Notes: generated by a model not told the origin, from the sequence alone. A stretch of DNA of 64,000 bases from Streptomyces sp. NBC_00193 (GCF_026342735.1 NZ_JAPEMM010000001.1:4774001-4838000), one strand, 5' to 3'. Counted from the first letter of the stretch, positions 30,274-38,614 are shown. Program-made: numbers and translations.

Positions 30274-31203
30274 ATGTCCGTGCACGTCGTCACCGGCGCC
30301 GGCCCGATCGGCACCGCCACCGCCCGCTTGCTCGCCGCGTCCGGCGAACGCGTCCGTGTCGTCACCCGCAGCGGCGGCGGGCCCGAGCACCCGCTCGTCG
30401 AGCGGGTCGCCGCCGACATCACCGACACCGACCGCCTCACCGAACTGCTCCGGGGCGCGCGCACCCTCTACAACGCGGCCGCCCCCGCGTACCAGGACTG
30501 GCGCACCGCCTTCCCGCCGCTGGCGGCCTCCCTGCTCACCGCCGCCGAGCGGACCGGCACGGATTACGTGATGCTGGGGAACCTCTACGGGTACGGACCG
30601 GTGGAGGGGCCCCTGACCCCCGGTCTGCCTCTGCGGCCGACCTCCGGCAAGGGGCGGGTGCGCACCGCGATGTGGGAGCAGGCCCTCGCCGCCCACGAGG
30701 CCGGGCGCGTGCGCGTCGCCGAGGTCCGGGGCAGCGACTACCTCGGGGCATCGGCGCTCTCGCTGTTCACCTGGACGGCCGTCCCGGCCGTGCTCGCGGG
30801 CACGGAGGCGGTGCTCCCGGTCGGCCTGGACGAGGCGCACGCCTGGTCCTACGTGGACGACGTGGCCCGTACCCTCATCGCCGTCGGCGGCCAGGAGGAC
30901 GCCCGCGAGGGCGGCTGGGGCCGCGCCTGGCACGTGCCGTCCACCTCGGAGCTGTCCATCCGGGCCCTGGCCGGCCGGCTCGCCCGGGCCGCCGGTGCGC
31001 CGGACCCGCGGCTGCGGCGGATGACGCCCGGGGAGCTGGCCGAGCAGGTCGCCGGGGACCCGGTGACGGCCGAGATCCCGGAGATGGCGTACCTGTACGA
31101 CAGGGCGCTGCGCGTCGACGCCTCCGAGACCGAGCACGTGCTCGGCGTACGGGCCACCGCGCTGGACCTCGTCCTCAAGGAGCTGGCGGAGCACGGGAGC
31201 TGA
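30274..31203 (+). CDS. NAD-dependent epimerase/dehydratase-like protein
   Basis: A 309-residue Rossmann-fold protein. It opens MSVHVVTGAGPIGTATARLL, where TGAGPIG is the nucleotide-binding glycine motif. The usual YxxxK catalytic pair is not evident: the segment after the fourth strand reads MLGNLYGYGP. It may therefore be an atypical SDR, acting as an NmrA-like sensor or reductase of unknown substrate. It is divergent from the GlxA-type regulator. GGGGAG precedes ATG 30274. Confidence 0.8.
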   Translation: MSVHVVTGAGPIGTATARLLAASGERVRVVTRSGGGPEHPLVERVAADITDTDRLTELLRGARTLYNAAAPAYQDWRTAFPPLAASLLTAAERTGTDYVMLGNLYGYGPVEGPLTPGLPLRPTSGKGRVRTAMWEQALAAHEAGRVRVAEVRGSDYLGASALSLFTWTAVPAVLAGTEAVLPVGLDEAHAWSYVDDVARTLIAVGGQEDAREGGWGRAWHVPSTSELSIRALAGRLARAAGAPDPRLRRMTPGELAEQVAGDPVTAEIPEMAYLYDRALRVDASETEHVLGVRATALDLVLKELAEHGS

Positions 31204-31303
31204 TGCCCGCGGTCGGTCCTACCCGCGAGTATTGACTATTAGTCAATTCGGGCCCACGCTCGACGCGAGCCGTCGTGTCGTCTTTGGTGTGGGAGGTCGT
31301 CCC

Positions 31304-31528
31304 GTGCGTACAGATGAGGAACTGGGCCTTTTGACTGGTGAGTTGGGGGGTGTCCGGCCTCCCGCGTCGTTCGCGGAGCTGGACGCCGGGGAGCTCGCGC
31401 GGCTCGCCGGGGCGCTCAAAGCGGAGCGGGCGCGCCAGGCCGAAGGCCTGAACCAGGCCGCGGAGGAGGCGCTGGGGCTGGTCCCCGCCCTCGCCCGCGG
31501 GGCCGTGCGCAAGGTGCTGTTCCGGTGA
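31304..31528 (+). CDS. Small acidic protein coupled to the 43-residue-repeat protein
   Basis: A 74-residue protein (MRTDEELGLLTGELGG...) with an amphipathic C-terminal helix rich in Ala, Glu and Leu. GTG 31304 is chosen because GGGAGG lies seven bases upstream; a start at 31232 lacks a ribosome site. I recognise no family. Its stop overlaps the next gene's GTG by 4 bp (GTGA), implying joint function with the repeat protein. Confidence 0.65.
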   Translation: MRTDEELGLLTGELGGVRPPASFAELDAGELARLAGALKAERARQAEGLNQAAEEALGLVPALARGAVRKVLFR

Positions 31529-32613
31529 GCCGCGCCGAAGTGGAGAAGATCGCCCGGCTGGTGGGCGCGGACGCCGGGGAGCTCGGCTTCCTGCGCGGGC
31601 TGCCGGACGAGGACGTACGGGCGTTCCGCGAGCAGGTCAGCGGAGTACTGAACGACGGCGCACCCGAGATGCTCGACCGGATCGCCGCCGCGACCAAGCT
31701 GGTCCCGGCCGGAGTGGCGGCCGCCATCTCGCAGAAGGCGCTCGGACCCCGGCTGGCCGCCGGGGTGGCCGGCCGGCTGGAGTCGGGCCGGGCCGCCGCC
31801 ATCATCGAGAAGCTGCCCGTCGCCTTCACCGCCGAGGCCTGCGGACACCTGGACCCCCGGAAGATCTCCGGGATCGTCGACCGGCTCGACGAGGGGCTCG
31901 TCGTACGCATCGCCACCACCCTCGCCGAGAACCGCGACCACCTCACCATGGGCCGGTTCGTCGGCCACATGCGGGACCAGGTGCTCCGCCGGATCCTGGA
32001 CCAGGTGGACGACGCGGCGGTGCTGCGCGCCGGCTTCTACGTCGACCAGCCCGAGCGACTGCCCCGGATCCTGGAGCTCATGGGCGACGACCGCCTCGGC
32101 GCGATCGTACGGGCCGCTGCCGCCGAGGGGCTCTGGGAGGAGGCCCTCGGCGTCGCCGCCATGGTCGGCGGCGACCAGCGGCTGCGGATCGCCGAACTCA
32201 CGGCCCGCCTCGACGCGGCCGCGCTCGACTCGCTCGTACGCGTCACGCACGCCGAGGGGTTGTGGGAGTCCCTGCTCCCGCTCGTGGCACTGCTCGGCGA
32301 GGAGGACCGGCTCGCGGTGGCCCGGCTGGACTCCCTGCGGGACCCGCTCGTGCTGGCCGGAGTGGTACGGGCCGTGGTGGCGACCGCGCTGTGGGGAGCG
32401 TTCCTGCCGCTGGTCGGCGTACTGCCCGAGGAGGCGCGCAAGGTGGTGGCCGATGCCGCCGCCGGGCTGGGCGACGCGGAGCTCGACGGACTCGTGCGCG
32501 AGGTCGACAAGCAGGACCTGTGGGAACTGGTGCTGCCGCTCGTCGAGCTGATGGAGGAGTCGGGGAAGGAGCGGATCTTCGCCCTGCCCGCCTTCCAGGA
32601 ACAGCGGGCGTAG
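31525..32613 (+). CDS. Uncharacterised helical-repeat protein with strict 43-residue period
   Basis: A 362-residue, almost entirely helical soluble protein with no signal or membrane segment. Four tandem repeats fill residues 192-356, with the tryptophans of an LW pair at 204, 247, 290 and 333, exactly 43 apart. The unit reads roughly hydrophobic-VR-x6-LW-x3-LPLV-x2-L-x-EE. The N-terminal half (residues 60-190) has weaker MgtE-N-like motifs (AAIIEKLP, ISGIVDRL, RRILDQV). A superhelical scaffold or regulatory role is likely; function is unknown. It is coupled to a 74-residue partner gene upstream. Confidence 0.8.
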   Translation: MSRAEVEKIARLVGADAGELGFLRGLPDEDVRAFREQVSGVLNDGAPEMLDRIAAATKLVPAGVAAAISQKALGPRLAAGVAGRLESGRAAAIIEKLPVAFTAEACGHLDPRKISGIVDRLDEGLVVRIATTLAENRDHLTMGRFVGHMRDQVLRRILDQVDDAAVLRAGFYVDQPERLPRILELMGDDRLGAIVRAAAAEGLWEEALGVAAMVGGDQRLRIAELTARLDAAALDSLVRVTHAEGLWESLLPLVALLGEEDRLAVARLDSLRDPLVLAGVVRAVVATALWGAFLPLVGVLPEEARKVVADAAAGLGDAELDGLVREVDKQDLWELVLPLVELMEESGKERIFALPAFQEQRA

Positions 32614-32641
32614 CGGGAGCAGCGGGAGCGGCACCGGCGCG

Positions 32642-33499
32642 TTAGCGGCTGAGCAGGGTCAGCAGCGTGCGGCGCGGGAGCAGGCGGGCGGCGAGGACGA
32701 AGAGGGAGTTCGCACGCCCGGGGACGACGGTGGGGCGGGTGCTGCGCCGCTCCAGGGCGCGCAGGGCGGCGCGCACCACGGCCTCCGGGCTCTGGACCAG
32801 GGCGGCCGGAGCGTCCTGGTGCCGCCCGGGCGGGGATACGGGCGGGGGCGGGGCCGTGGACGTCGGCTCGGCCCCCGCCCCCGCCCCCGCCTCCGTTTCC
32901 GGCACGGGCACGGGCACCGGCACCGGCTCCGATTCCGGCTCGGTCCCGGTCCCCGGATCCGAGGCGGTGGGACCGGGGCAGAGGGCCATGACGTGCACGC
33001 CGCGGGGGCGCTGCTCGTGCCAGAGCGCTTCGGAGAAGGCGGTCACGAAGGCCTTGCCGGCGCTGTAGACGGCGAGGCCGGGGGAGGGGGCGCTGCCGAG
33101 GGTGGAGGAGACGTTGACGAGGGCGTCTCCGCGGCGGGCCCCGGAGAGGAAGGCGTGCGCCAGCGTGATGACGGCGTCGCAGCCCAGGTGGGTGGCGGCG
33201 AGGGCGTCCCGCGGGTCGGACCCGGCGAAGGGCCCGTGGTGGGCGGTGCCGGCGCTGTTGACCAGTAGGTTGACGGGGTGTCGGCGCAGCTCGGCGGCGA
33301 CCAGCTCCTGCCCCTCGGGGGTGGACAGGTCGGCGGCCAGAGGGCGGTGGCCGGGTCCGAGCTCCTCCGCGAGGGCGCGCAGCCGCTCCTCGCCCCGGGC
33401 CACGAGGGTCACGGTCCAGCCGGCCCGGGCGAGTTCGCGGGCGAAGGCCCGCCCGATGCCCGAACTGGCCCCGGTGACCAGGGCGGTGCGGGCGGTCAC
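32642..33499 (-). CDS. Short-chain dehydrogenase with low-complexity insertion
   Basis: A 285-residue classical SDR: TGASSGIG cofactor motif (9-16), NSAG (81-84), catalytic Ser near 132 and YSAGK (145-149). After CPGPTAS the usual substrate loop is replaced or lengthened by about 49 residues (180-228) of Pro/Glu/Val and Ala/Gly repeats (EPVPVPVPVPE, AGAGAGA). The fold resumes with SPEAVVRAALRAL. GTG start at 33499 overlaps the SnoaL-like gene stop by 4 bp. Substrate unknown. Confidence 0.85.
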   Translation of the reverse strand: MTARTALVTGASSGIGRAFARELARAGWTVTLVARGEERLRALAEELGPGHRPLAADLSTPEGQELVAAELRRHPVNLLVNSAGTAHHGPFAGSDPRDALAATHLGCDAVITLAHAFLSGARRGDALVNVSSTLGSAPSPGLAVYSAGKAFVTAFSEALWHEQRPRGVHVMALCPGPTASDPGTGTEPESEPVPVPVPVPETEAGAGAGAEPTSTAPPPPVSPPGRHQDAPAALVQSPEAVVRAALRALERRSTRPTVVPGRANSLFVLAARLLPRRTLLTLLSR

Positions 33500-34221
33500 T
33501 TCTCGGCTCCGGGCACCGTGCCGGGCGACAGCAGGAAGGACGCCCGCTCCATGACCGGCTGCCGCTGGGTGTTCTGGAACGCGGCGATCCGCCACTGTCC
33601 GTCGCTCTCGCGGGTCAGCGTGTACGTCTGGACCTTCGACAGCTCCGCCGGCCGCCCGCCCTCGTACGTGTCGCCGCGGCTGGTGACCACGGCCGCGTCG
33701 GGGCCGAGGAAGCGGATGCCCAGGATCGAGTCGGCCAGCTCGGTGCCCTTGACGAAGCCGCCGAAGAGGGCCCGGTGGGCCTCGGTGATGTCGCCGCGGC
33801 CCTGGTAGTGGGTGCCGACGTACGTCGTGTACGTGGCGTCCGGCGTGAAGAGGGCTCCGTACGCGTCGGCATCGGCGGCGCCCCAGGCCCCGGCGAGCGA
33901 GGCCAGCACGCCGCAGACGGCGTCGCGGTCGCCCGTACGGCCACCGGTGCCGGCCTCCGTGGCGGTGACGGCCGTGCAGGCGGCGGAGCCGGCGGCCTTG
34001 ACCTCCGAGGTGGCGTCGAGCCACAGGTAGCCGCCGCCGGCCGTGAGGCCGAGGGCGAGCGCGGTGCCGATCAGGGCGCGCTTGAGGGTGCGTCGGCGGG
34101 AGCGGGGCGCGGGCGGGGCCGCCGGGTCGGCGCCCGGGCGGGCGTCCGGGCCCGTGCTCGGGGCGGTGGCGCGGTCGTCGGTGCGGGTGTCGGTCCGGGC
34201 GTCGGTGCTGACGGTGGTCAT
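33496..34221 (-). CDS. SnoaL-like (SgcJ/EcaC family) protein with membrane anchor
   Basis: A 241-residue protein: a charged, low-complexity N-terminus, one membrane segment (about residues 47-68, after RSRRRTLKRALIG) and an extracytoplasmic SnoaL-like alpha/beta barrel (about 90-238) with FTPDATYTTYVGTHYQGR and WRIAAFQNTQRQPVME. The barrel is a clear paralogue of the neighbouring cytoplasmic protein encoded at 34302-34769. No catalytic role can be assigned. It is coupled to the downstream SDR gene. Confidence 0.82.
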   Translation of the reverse strand: MTTVSTDARTDTRTDDRATAPSTGPDARPGADPAAPPAPRSRRRTLKRALIGTALALGLTAGGGYLWLDATSEVKAAGSAACTAVTATEAGTGGRTGDRDAVCGVLASLAGAWGAADADAYGALFTPDATYTTYVGTHYQGRGDITEAHRALFGGFVKGTELADSILGIRFLGPDAAVVTSRGDTYEGGRPAELSKVQTYTLTRESDGQWRIAAFQNTQRQPVMERASFLLSPGTVPGAEK

Positions 34222-34240
34222 GCGGGATCTCCGTAAGTTC

Positions 34241-34276
34241 GTCGGGGTCGGGGTCGGGGTCGGGGTCGGTGTGGGG
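34241..34276 (-). repeat. Six-base tandem repeat (GTCGGG) between SnoaL-like genes
   Basis: Five GTCGGG-type units run without break from 34241 to 34270, followed by more G-rich sequence. The plus strand has several closely spaced G runs and could form a quadruplex. It lies in the 80-bp spacer just upstream of the anchored SnoaL-like gene. Confidence 0.7.
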
Positions 34277-34301
34277 GTGGGCGCGGGGTCGCCGTGCACG
34301 G

Positions 34302-34769
34302 TCAGCGCTCGGCGGCCGGGACGAGGCCCGGGGCGAACCGGTAGGACACGGCCTCCATCAGGGGCTTGCGCTTGGTGTTCTGGAAGGCGGCGATCCGCCA
34401 CGACCCGTCCTGTCCGCGGACGAGGGTGTACGTCTGGATCTTGGTGAGCTTCGCCGGGCGCTTGCCCTTGTGGGTGTCCCCGCGGCCGTTCACCACGGCC
34501 ACGTCGGGCCCGTAGAAGCGGACGTCGAGGATCTCGTCCGCCAGCCGGGTGCCCTTGAGGAAGCCGGCGAAGAGGGTGCGGTGGCTGTCCGCGATGTCGC
34601 GGCGGCCCCGGTAGAAGGTGCCGACGTAGGTGATGTACGTGGCGTCCTCGGTGAACAGCTCGCCGTACGCCTCGGCGTCGTGGCGCTCCCAGGCTTCGAC
34701 GAGCCGGTCGAGCACGGCCCGGACGGAGGCCGTGGCGGCGGCATGGGACTCGCTGGTGGGCTGCTGCAT
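34302..34769 (-). CDS. SnoaL-like (SgcJ/EcaC family) protein
   Basis: A 155-residue cytoplasmic SnoaL-like protein starting MQQPTSESHAAATASVRAVL behind GGGGAG. It shares the FTEDATYITYVGTFYRGR and WRIAAFQNTKRKPLMEA blocks with the anchored paralogue 80 bp downstream, so the two arose by duplication. The cavity fold is used by hydrolases, cyclases and ligand-binding proteins; nothing here selects among them. It is divergent from a marR gene, with a strong palindrome between them. Confidence 0.85.
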   Translation of the reverse strand: MQQPTSESHAAATASVRAVLDRLVEAWERHDAEAYGELFTEDATYITYVGTFYRGRRDIADSHRTLFAGFLKGTRLADEILDVRFYGPDVAVVNGRGDTHKGKRPAKLTKIQTYTLVRGQDGSWRIAAFQNTKRKPLMEAVSYRFAPGLVPAAER

Positions 34770-34799
34770 GACGGACCACTCCCCATTGGTTAGACTGAG

Positions 34800-34840
34800 G
34801 CAGATACTGAGCGAACACAGTATCTGCATGCGTGCAGATA
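34800..34840. promoter_or_regulatory. Palindromic operator between SnoaL-like gene and marR
   Basis: GCAGATACT at 34800-34808 is exactly inverted at 34819-34827 (AGTATCTGC) across 10 bp. A third half-site, GCAGATA, lies at 34834-34840. The centre-to-centre geometry suits a MarR dimer, and the site lies in the 95-bp divergent promoter region, so autoregulation with control of the SnoaL-like genes is likely. Confidence 0.65.
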
Positions 34841-34864
34841 TGACGGTAGGAGGCGATCCCGAAA

Positions 34865-35359
34865 ATGGCAACAGGTGGCGGCGTCCCGGACGCGCACACG
34901 ACCTTCCGGCAGTACCTGGACGCCGTCGGGCTCCAGGGCCTGGCCAGCGCCGAGGCGGCCGGACTGCACACCTCCGAGTGGTACGCGCTCAGTCTCATCA
35001 CCCTGGAAGGAGGGCTCTCCTCCGGCGAGCTCGCCACCCGCACCGGGTTGACGACGGGCGCGACGACCCGGCTCATCGACCGCCTCGAACGGGCCGGTTA
35101 CGCCCGCCGGGCCGCCGATCCGGGGGACCGGCGCCGGGTCATCGTGGAGCCCGTACCGGACGCGCTGGACCGCATCGAGGGCGTGGTCGGACCGGCCCGC
35201 CGGCACATCGCGGCCGTGATCGGCTCCTACACCCCGGAGCAGCAGGCCCTGCTCTTCGACTACTTCGCCCGCGCCGCGCCCGCGTTCCGCGCGGCCACGG
35301 AGGAGATCCGCGGCGCCACCGCGCCCCGCCGGAGCAAGGGCCGCCCGGCGGCGGAGTAG
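34865..35359 (+). CDS. MarR family transcriptional regulator
   Basis: A 164-residue winged-helix regulator. The DNA-binding core is LSSGELATRTGLTTGATTRLIDRLERAGYARR, read here in two parts, followed by the wing DPGDRRRVIVEP with the typical D-x-R-D/G-x-R pattern. N- and C-terminal helices should form the dimer. MarR proteins usually repress adjacent genes until a small ligand binds. Divergent from the SnoaL-like/SDR genes, with a palindrome in between. Confidence 0.93.
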   Translation: MATGGGVPDAHTTFRQYLDAVGLQGLASAEAAGLHTSEWYALSLITLEGGLSSGELATRTGLTTGATTRLIDRLERAGYARRAADPGDRRRVIVEPVPDALDRIEGVVGPARRHIAAVIGSYTPEQQALLFDYFARAAPAFRAATEEIRGATAPRRSKGRPAAE

Positions 35360-35380
35360 AAAAGACGGCCCAGGGGGACC

Positions 35381-35400
35381 GGCCGCACTGCCGTGCGGCC
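35381..35400 (+). terminator. Hairpin after marR
   Basis: GGCCGCAC-TGCC-GTGCGGCC forms a perfect 8-bp stem, nested in a longer GACGGCC...GGCCGTC pairing. There is no T run, as is common for streptomycete terminators. Confidence 0.6.
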
Positions 35401-35474
35401 GTCCCGTCAACAGGTGGCCGCGGGCTCTCGTGCCTCTGCGTCAACCTCCGGGCCTTCTGGTAACAGTGGGTCAC

Positions 35475-36983
35475 ATGCTCCCCTCCCACATGATGTTGAG
35501 CTGCCTGCTGGGCGCCGCGCTGCTCGCCCCCGTCCCCCTCGGCGCCGCCGACGGCCGCACCGGCACCGGCGGTGGTACCGCCGACGGCCGCACCGTCGAC
35601 TACCGCGGGCTGCGCCTCACCGTCCCCGCCGACTGGCGGGTCGTCGACCTCGACCGCAACCCCGACGCCTGCCTGCGCCTCGACCTGCCCACCCTCTACC
35701 TCGGGCACGCCGGCGCCCAGGGCGAATGCGGAGCCGCCCGCGCCGCCGCCCCCCGCTCCGACACCCTGCACCTGGAGCCGCTCGACGGCGCCCCGCCGCG
35801 CGCCGACATCCCCACCGTCGGGGGCGACGAGGGCGACCCCCTGCCCAAGGTCCGGGGCGACAGCAACGAGATCCGCTACGCCCTGCGCCGCGCCGGGGTG
35901 ATGGCCACCGTCTCCTACGCCTCCACCCCCGAGGCCGTCCGCGGGGTCCTCACCCGGGCCCGCTCCCTCGCACCCCCGGCCGCCCCCGGCCCGGTCCCCG
36001 TCGATCCGGTCGGCGTGGTCGGCGGGGGTTCCCGTACCACCGTCCAGACGCCCTTCACCGGCGAGGGCTTCGACGCCTGCACGGCCCCGACCCAGCGCAC
36101 CATGAACGCCTGGCGGGCCGACTCGCCCTTCGGCGCCGTCGGCGTCTACATCGGCGGCCGCGCCCGCGCCTGCGCCCAGCCGCAGCTCACCGCGGGCTGG
36201 GTGAGCCGGCAGGCCGAGGCGGGCTGGCACCTCATGCCGATCTGGGTGGGCCCCCAGCCCTGGAACAGCTCCTCCACGGGGCTCTCCACCGACCCCTCCG
36301 AGGCCAACGAACAGGGCCGGGCCGAGGCCGAGGGCGCCGCCCACGCGGCCGCGGCGCTGGGCATGGCCGAGGGCACGGTCCTCTACAACGACCTGGAGAA
36401 CTACACGGACCGCGCCACCTGGGACGCCCCGGTCGTCGCCTACCTCACGGCCTGGACGACCCGGCTCCACGAACTGGGCTACGGGGCCGCCGCCTACGTC
36501 GCGGCGAGCTCCGGTGCCAAGGCGCTGAGCGCCCACTACGACCAGGCCCCGGAGGCCATGCCCGACGTGCTGTGGGTGGCCCGCTGGAACGGCGCGGCCT
36601 CGGTCACCGACGCCGACCTGGGCCTGCCCGCCGGGACCGCCCGGTGGACGGGGGGCCGCCGCGCCCACCAGTTCCGGGGAGACCACGACGCCACGTACGG
36701 CGACGTGACGCTCAACATCGACCGGAGCTGGCTGGACGTCGGCGCCCAGACCCCGGCCCCCGCCAAGGCCCCGAAGACCCCGGGCAAGACCCAGAAGGCC
36801 CCCGCCAAGTCCCCGGCGAAGGCCTCGGCGAAGTCCCCGGCGAAGGCCTCGGCCAAATCCCCGGCCAAGGCCCCAGCCAAGGCCTCGCCCAACTCCCCGG
36901 CCCAGGCTCCCGCCAGGACGCCGGTCAAGGCCCCCGCCAAGACGCCCGGGGTCGTCCCGGCGAAGACCCCGGCCAGGGTCTAG
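35475..36983 (+). CDS. Secreted DUF1906 (glycoside-hydrolase-like) protein with Lys/Pro/Ala tail
   Basis: About 502 residues. A hydrophobic N-terminus (MLSCLLGAALLAPVPLGAA) suggests export. The DUF1906 domain, a TIM barrel related to lysozyme-like hydrolases, occupies about residues 195-415: GEGFDACTAPTQRTMNAW, YIGGRARAC, MPIWVGPQPW, LYNDLENY with acidic residues in the active-site position, and YGDVTLNIDRSW. The last 75 residues are a basic repeat (KSPAKASA units) that may bind cell-wall polymers. The start is uncertain (GTG 35466 or ATG 35475). The stop codon lies in the target duplication of the adjacent insertion sequence. Confidence 0.82.
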   Translation: MLPSHMMLSCLLGAALLAPVPLGAADGRTGTGGGTADGRTVDYRGLRLTVPADWRVVDLDRNPDACLRLDLPTLYLGHAGAQGECGAARAAAPRSDTLHLEPLDGAPPRADIPTVGGDEGDPLPKVRGDSNEIRYALRRAGVMATVSYASTPEAVRGVLTRARSLAPPAAPGPVPVDPVGVVGGGSRTTVQTPFTGEGFDACTAPTQRTMNAWRADSPFGAVGVYIGGRARACAQPQLTAGWVSRQAEAGWHLMPIWVGPQPWNSSSTGLSTDPSEANEQGRAEAEGAAHAAAALGMAEGTVLYNDLENYTDRATWDAPVVAYLTAWTTRLHELGYGAAAYVAASSGAKALSAHYDQAPEAMPDVLWVARWNGAASVTDADLGLPAGTARWTGGRRAHQFRGDHDATYGDVTLNIDRSWLDVGAQTPAPAKAPKTPGKTQKAPAKSPAKASAKSPAKASAKSPAKAPAKASPNSPAQAPARTPVKAPAKTPGVVPAKTPARV

Positions 36984-36984
36984 G

Positions 36985-38055
36985 TGTTCTGTCCAGGGAG
37001 GTTGTGGACGGGTGATGCAGGTCTCGGCTGAGGGTTCTTGAACGGGTGAGGGCCTTCCGGGTTCGGTGTGGATTGCGACGTCTACACCAACCAGCAGAAG
37101 GCCCTCATGCCCCACCGTAATGCACCCCTGACCGAGACCGGACGCCTGCGGCTGGCCCGCTGCGTGGTCGAGGACGGCTGGCCGCTGCGCCGGGCCGCCG
37201 ACCGCTTCCAGGTCTCACCCACAACTGCCCAGCGGTGGGCCGATCGCTACCGTGCGAACGGCGAGGCGGGCATGAGCGACCGGTCCTCCCGCCCGCACCA
37301 CAGCCCGAAGCGGACGCCCACCCGCACCGAACGGCGGATCATCAAGGTCCGCCTCGCCCGCCGGTGGGGGCCGGCCCGCATAGCGCACCTGCTCGGCCTG
37401 GCGCCGTCGACCGTGCACCGCGTTCTGACCCGCTACCAGCTGGCCCGCCTGACCCACCTCGACCGCGCGACGGGCCGCGTCATACGACGCTACGAACGCG
37501 AGAAGCCCGGCGAACTGGTCCACGTGGACATCAAGAAGCTCGGCAACATCCCCGACGGCGGCGGCCACAAAGCCCTCGGCCGCCAGGCCGGCCGCAAGAA
37601 GCGGCCCCGCCTGGGCTACAGCTACATCCACACCGCCGTCGACGACCACTCCCGCCTCGCCTACAGCGAGATCCTGACCAACGAGAAGAAGGAGACCGCC
37701 ACCGCCTTCTGGACCCGGGCCCAGGCCTTCTTCGCCCAGGCCGGGATCACCGTCGAGCGGGTCCTGACCGACAACGGCTCCTGCTACAAGTCCCATGCCT
37801 GGCGGGACCTGCTGGCAGCGGCCGGGATCACCCACAAGCGAACCCGGCCCTACCGACCCCAGACGAACGGCAAGGTCGAACGCCTCAACCGCACCCTGCT
37901 GGAAGAGTGGGCCTACGCCCGCCCCTACCAGTCAGAACAGGAGCGACGCGATGCCTTCCCCAAGTGGCTGCACACCTACAATCACCACCGCGGACACACC
38001 GCGCTCGCAGGCAAACCACCCGCCAGCCGCGTCCCCAACCTCACTGGGCAATACA
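36985..38055 (+). mobile_element. Complete IS481-family insertion sequence
   Basis: A 1071-bp element bounded by imperfect 25-bp terminal inverted repeats (36985-37009 and 38031-38055, 20 of 25 matching), both beginning TGT as in the IS481 family. It is flanked by a perfect 6-bp duplication TCTAGG (36979-36984 and 38056-38061). This is the NCTAGN target known for IS481. One transposase gene fills the interior. Intact ends, duplication and gene suggest a fairly recent insertion. Confidence 0.92.
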
Positions 38056-38060
38056 TCTAG
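37107..38060 (+). CDS. IS481-family transposase
   Basis: A 317-residue transposase: N-terminal helix-turn-helix (RRAADRFQVSPTTAQRWADRY), a second HTH around LLGLAPSTVHRVLTRY and a DDE integrase core. The catalytic residues are the Asp in LVHVDIKKLG, the Asp in ERVLTDNGSCY and the Glu in NGKVERLNRTLLEEW. ATG 37107 follows a plausible site; an earlier in-frame start at 37068 is possible. Its last Ile codon is completed, and its TAG stop supplied, by the target-site duplication, so translation past the IS end depends on the target sequence. Confidence 0.95.
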   Translation: MPHRNAPLTETGRLRLARCVVEDGWPLRRAADRFQVSPTTAQRWADRYRANGEAGMSDRSSRPHHSPKRTPTRTERRIIKVRLARRWGPARIAHLLGLAPSTVHRVLTRYQLARLTHLDRATGRVIRRYEREKPGELVHVDIKKLGNIPDGGGHKALGRQAGRKKRPRLGYSYIHTAVDDHSRLAYSEILTNEKKETATAFWTRAQAFFAQAGITVERVLTDNGSCYKSHAWRDLLAAAGITHKRTRPYRPQTNGKVERLNRTLLEEWAYARPYQSEQERRDAFPKWLHTYNHHRGHTALAGKPPASRVPNLTGQYI

Positions 38061-38092
38061 GCGGCGGTCGGGCCGCAAGACACCCCCCTGGT

Positions 38093-38614
38093 TCAGCCCG
38101 CCGCAGGCTCCTCGCGGGCCGGCTCGTCGTCGTTGCCCCGGCGCAGGGTGCGCAATCCGTGCTCCGGGGTCCACGAGCGGACCACCAGGTCGTCGCCCTC
38201 GACCCCGACGTGGACCACCTCCGTCAGTTCGGCGCGGAACAGGTCGAAGGGGTGCGGGGTGTCGTTCTCCTCGGCCTCCTCCGCGTACCGGTGGAGCTCG
38301 GGCTGTTCCACGATCTCCACCGCGCGCCCGGCGATCCGCACGTCCCCGTCGGGCATGGTCTCGCCCGGCCCCGGGTTGGTGTGCAGGGCGAAGCGCCCGT
38401 CGCGCCGCAGGTCCTTCCCCTTCATCGACCCCGGCATCATGCCCAGCCACAGCTCGCCGCCGCGGATCTCGACGTTCAGTCCGGTCGCGCGCGGGGAGCC
38501 GTCCTTGCGCAGGGTCGCCAGGACGTGGTGCGGGAACTGAGCGAAGCGGGCCTGGACGGCCGCCGCGAATTCCGGTTCCGCCTTTTCGAATACGGCCCAG
38601 TTGTTCGTCGTCAT
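38093..38614 (-). CDS. Pyridoxamine 5'-phosphate oxidase-like flavoprotein
   Basis: A 173-residue split-barrel protein: MTTNNWAVFEKAEPEFAAAV, then FPHHVLATLRKDGSPRATGL (typical first strands), LWLGMMPGSMKGKDLRRDGR and a strand pair ending AGRAVEIV. The family binds FMN, F420 or haem; the pattern here suits an FMN- or F420-dependent reductase. Substrate unknown. It is the gene downstream of the IS element, in convergent orientation to the transposase. Confidence 0.85.
   Translation of the reverse strand: MTTNNWAVFEKAEPEFAAAVQARFAQFPHHVLATLRKDGSPRATGLNVEIRGGELWLGMMPGSMKGKDLRRDGRFALHTNPGPGETMPDGDVRIAGRAVEIVEQPELHRYAEEAEENDTPHPFDLFRAELTEVVHVGVEGDDLVVRSWTPEHGLRTLRRGNDDEPAREEPAAG

Noticed and set aside
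34241..34290. CRISPR-like repeat array
   Set aside because: It is a simple hexamer repeat without spacers; no cas genes in the window.
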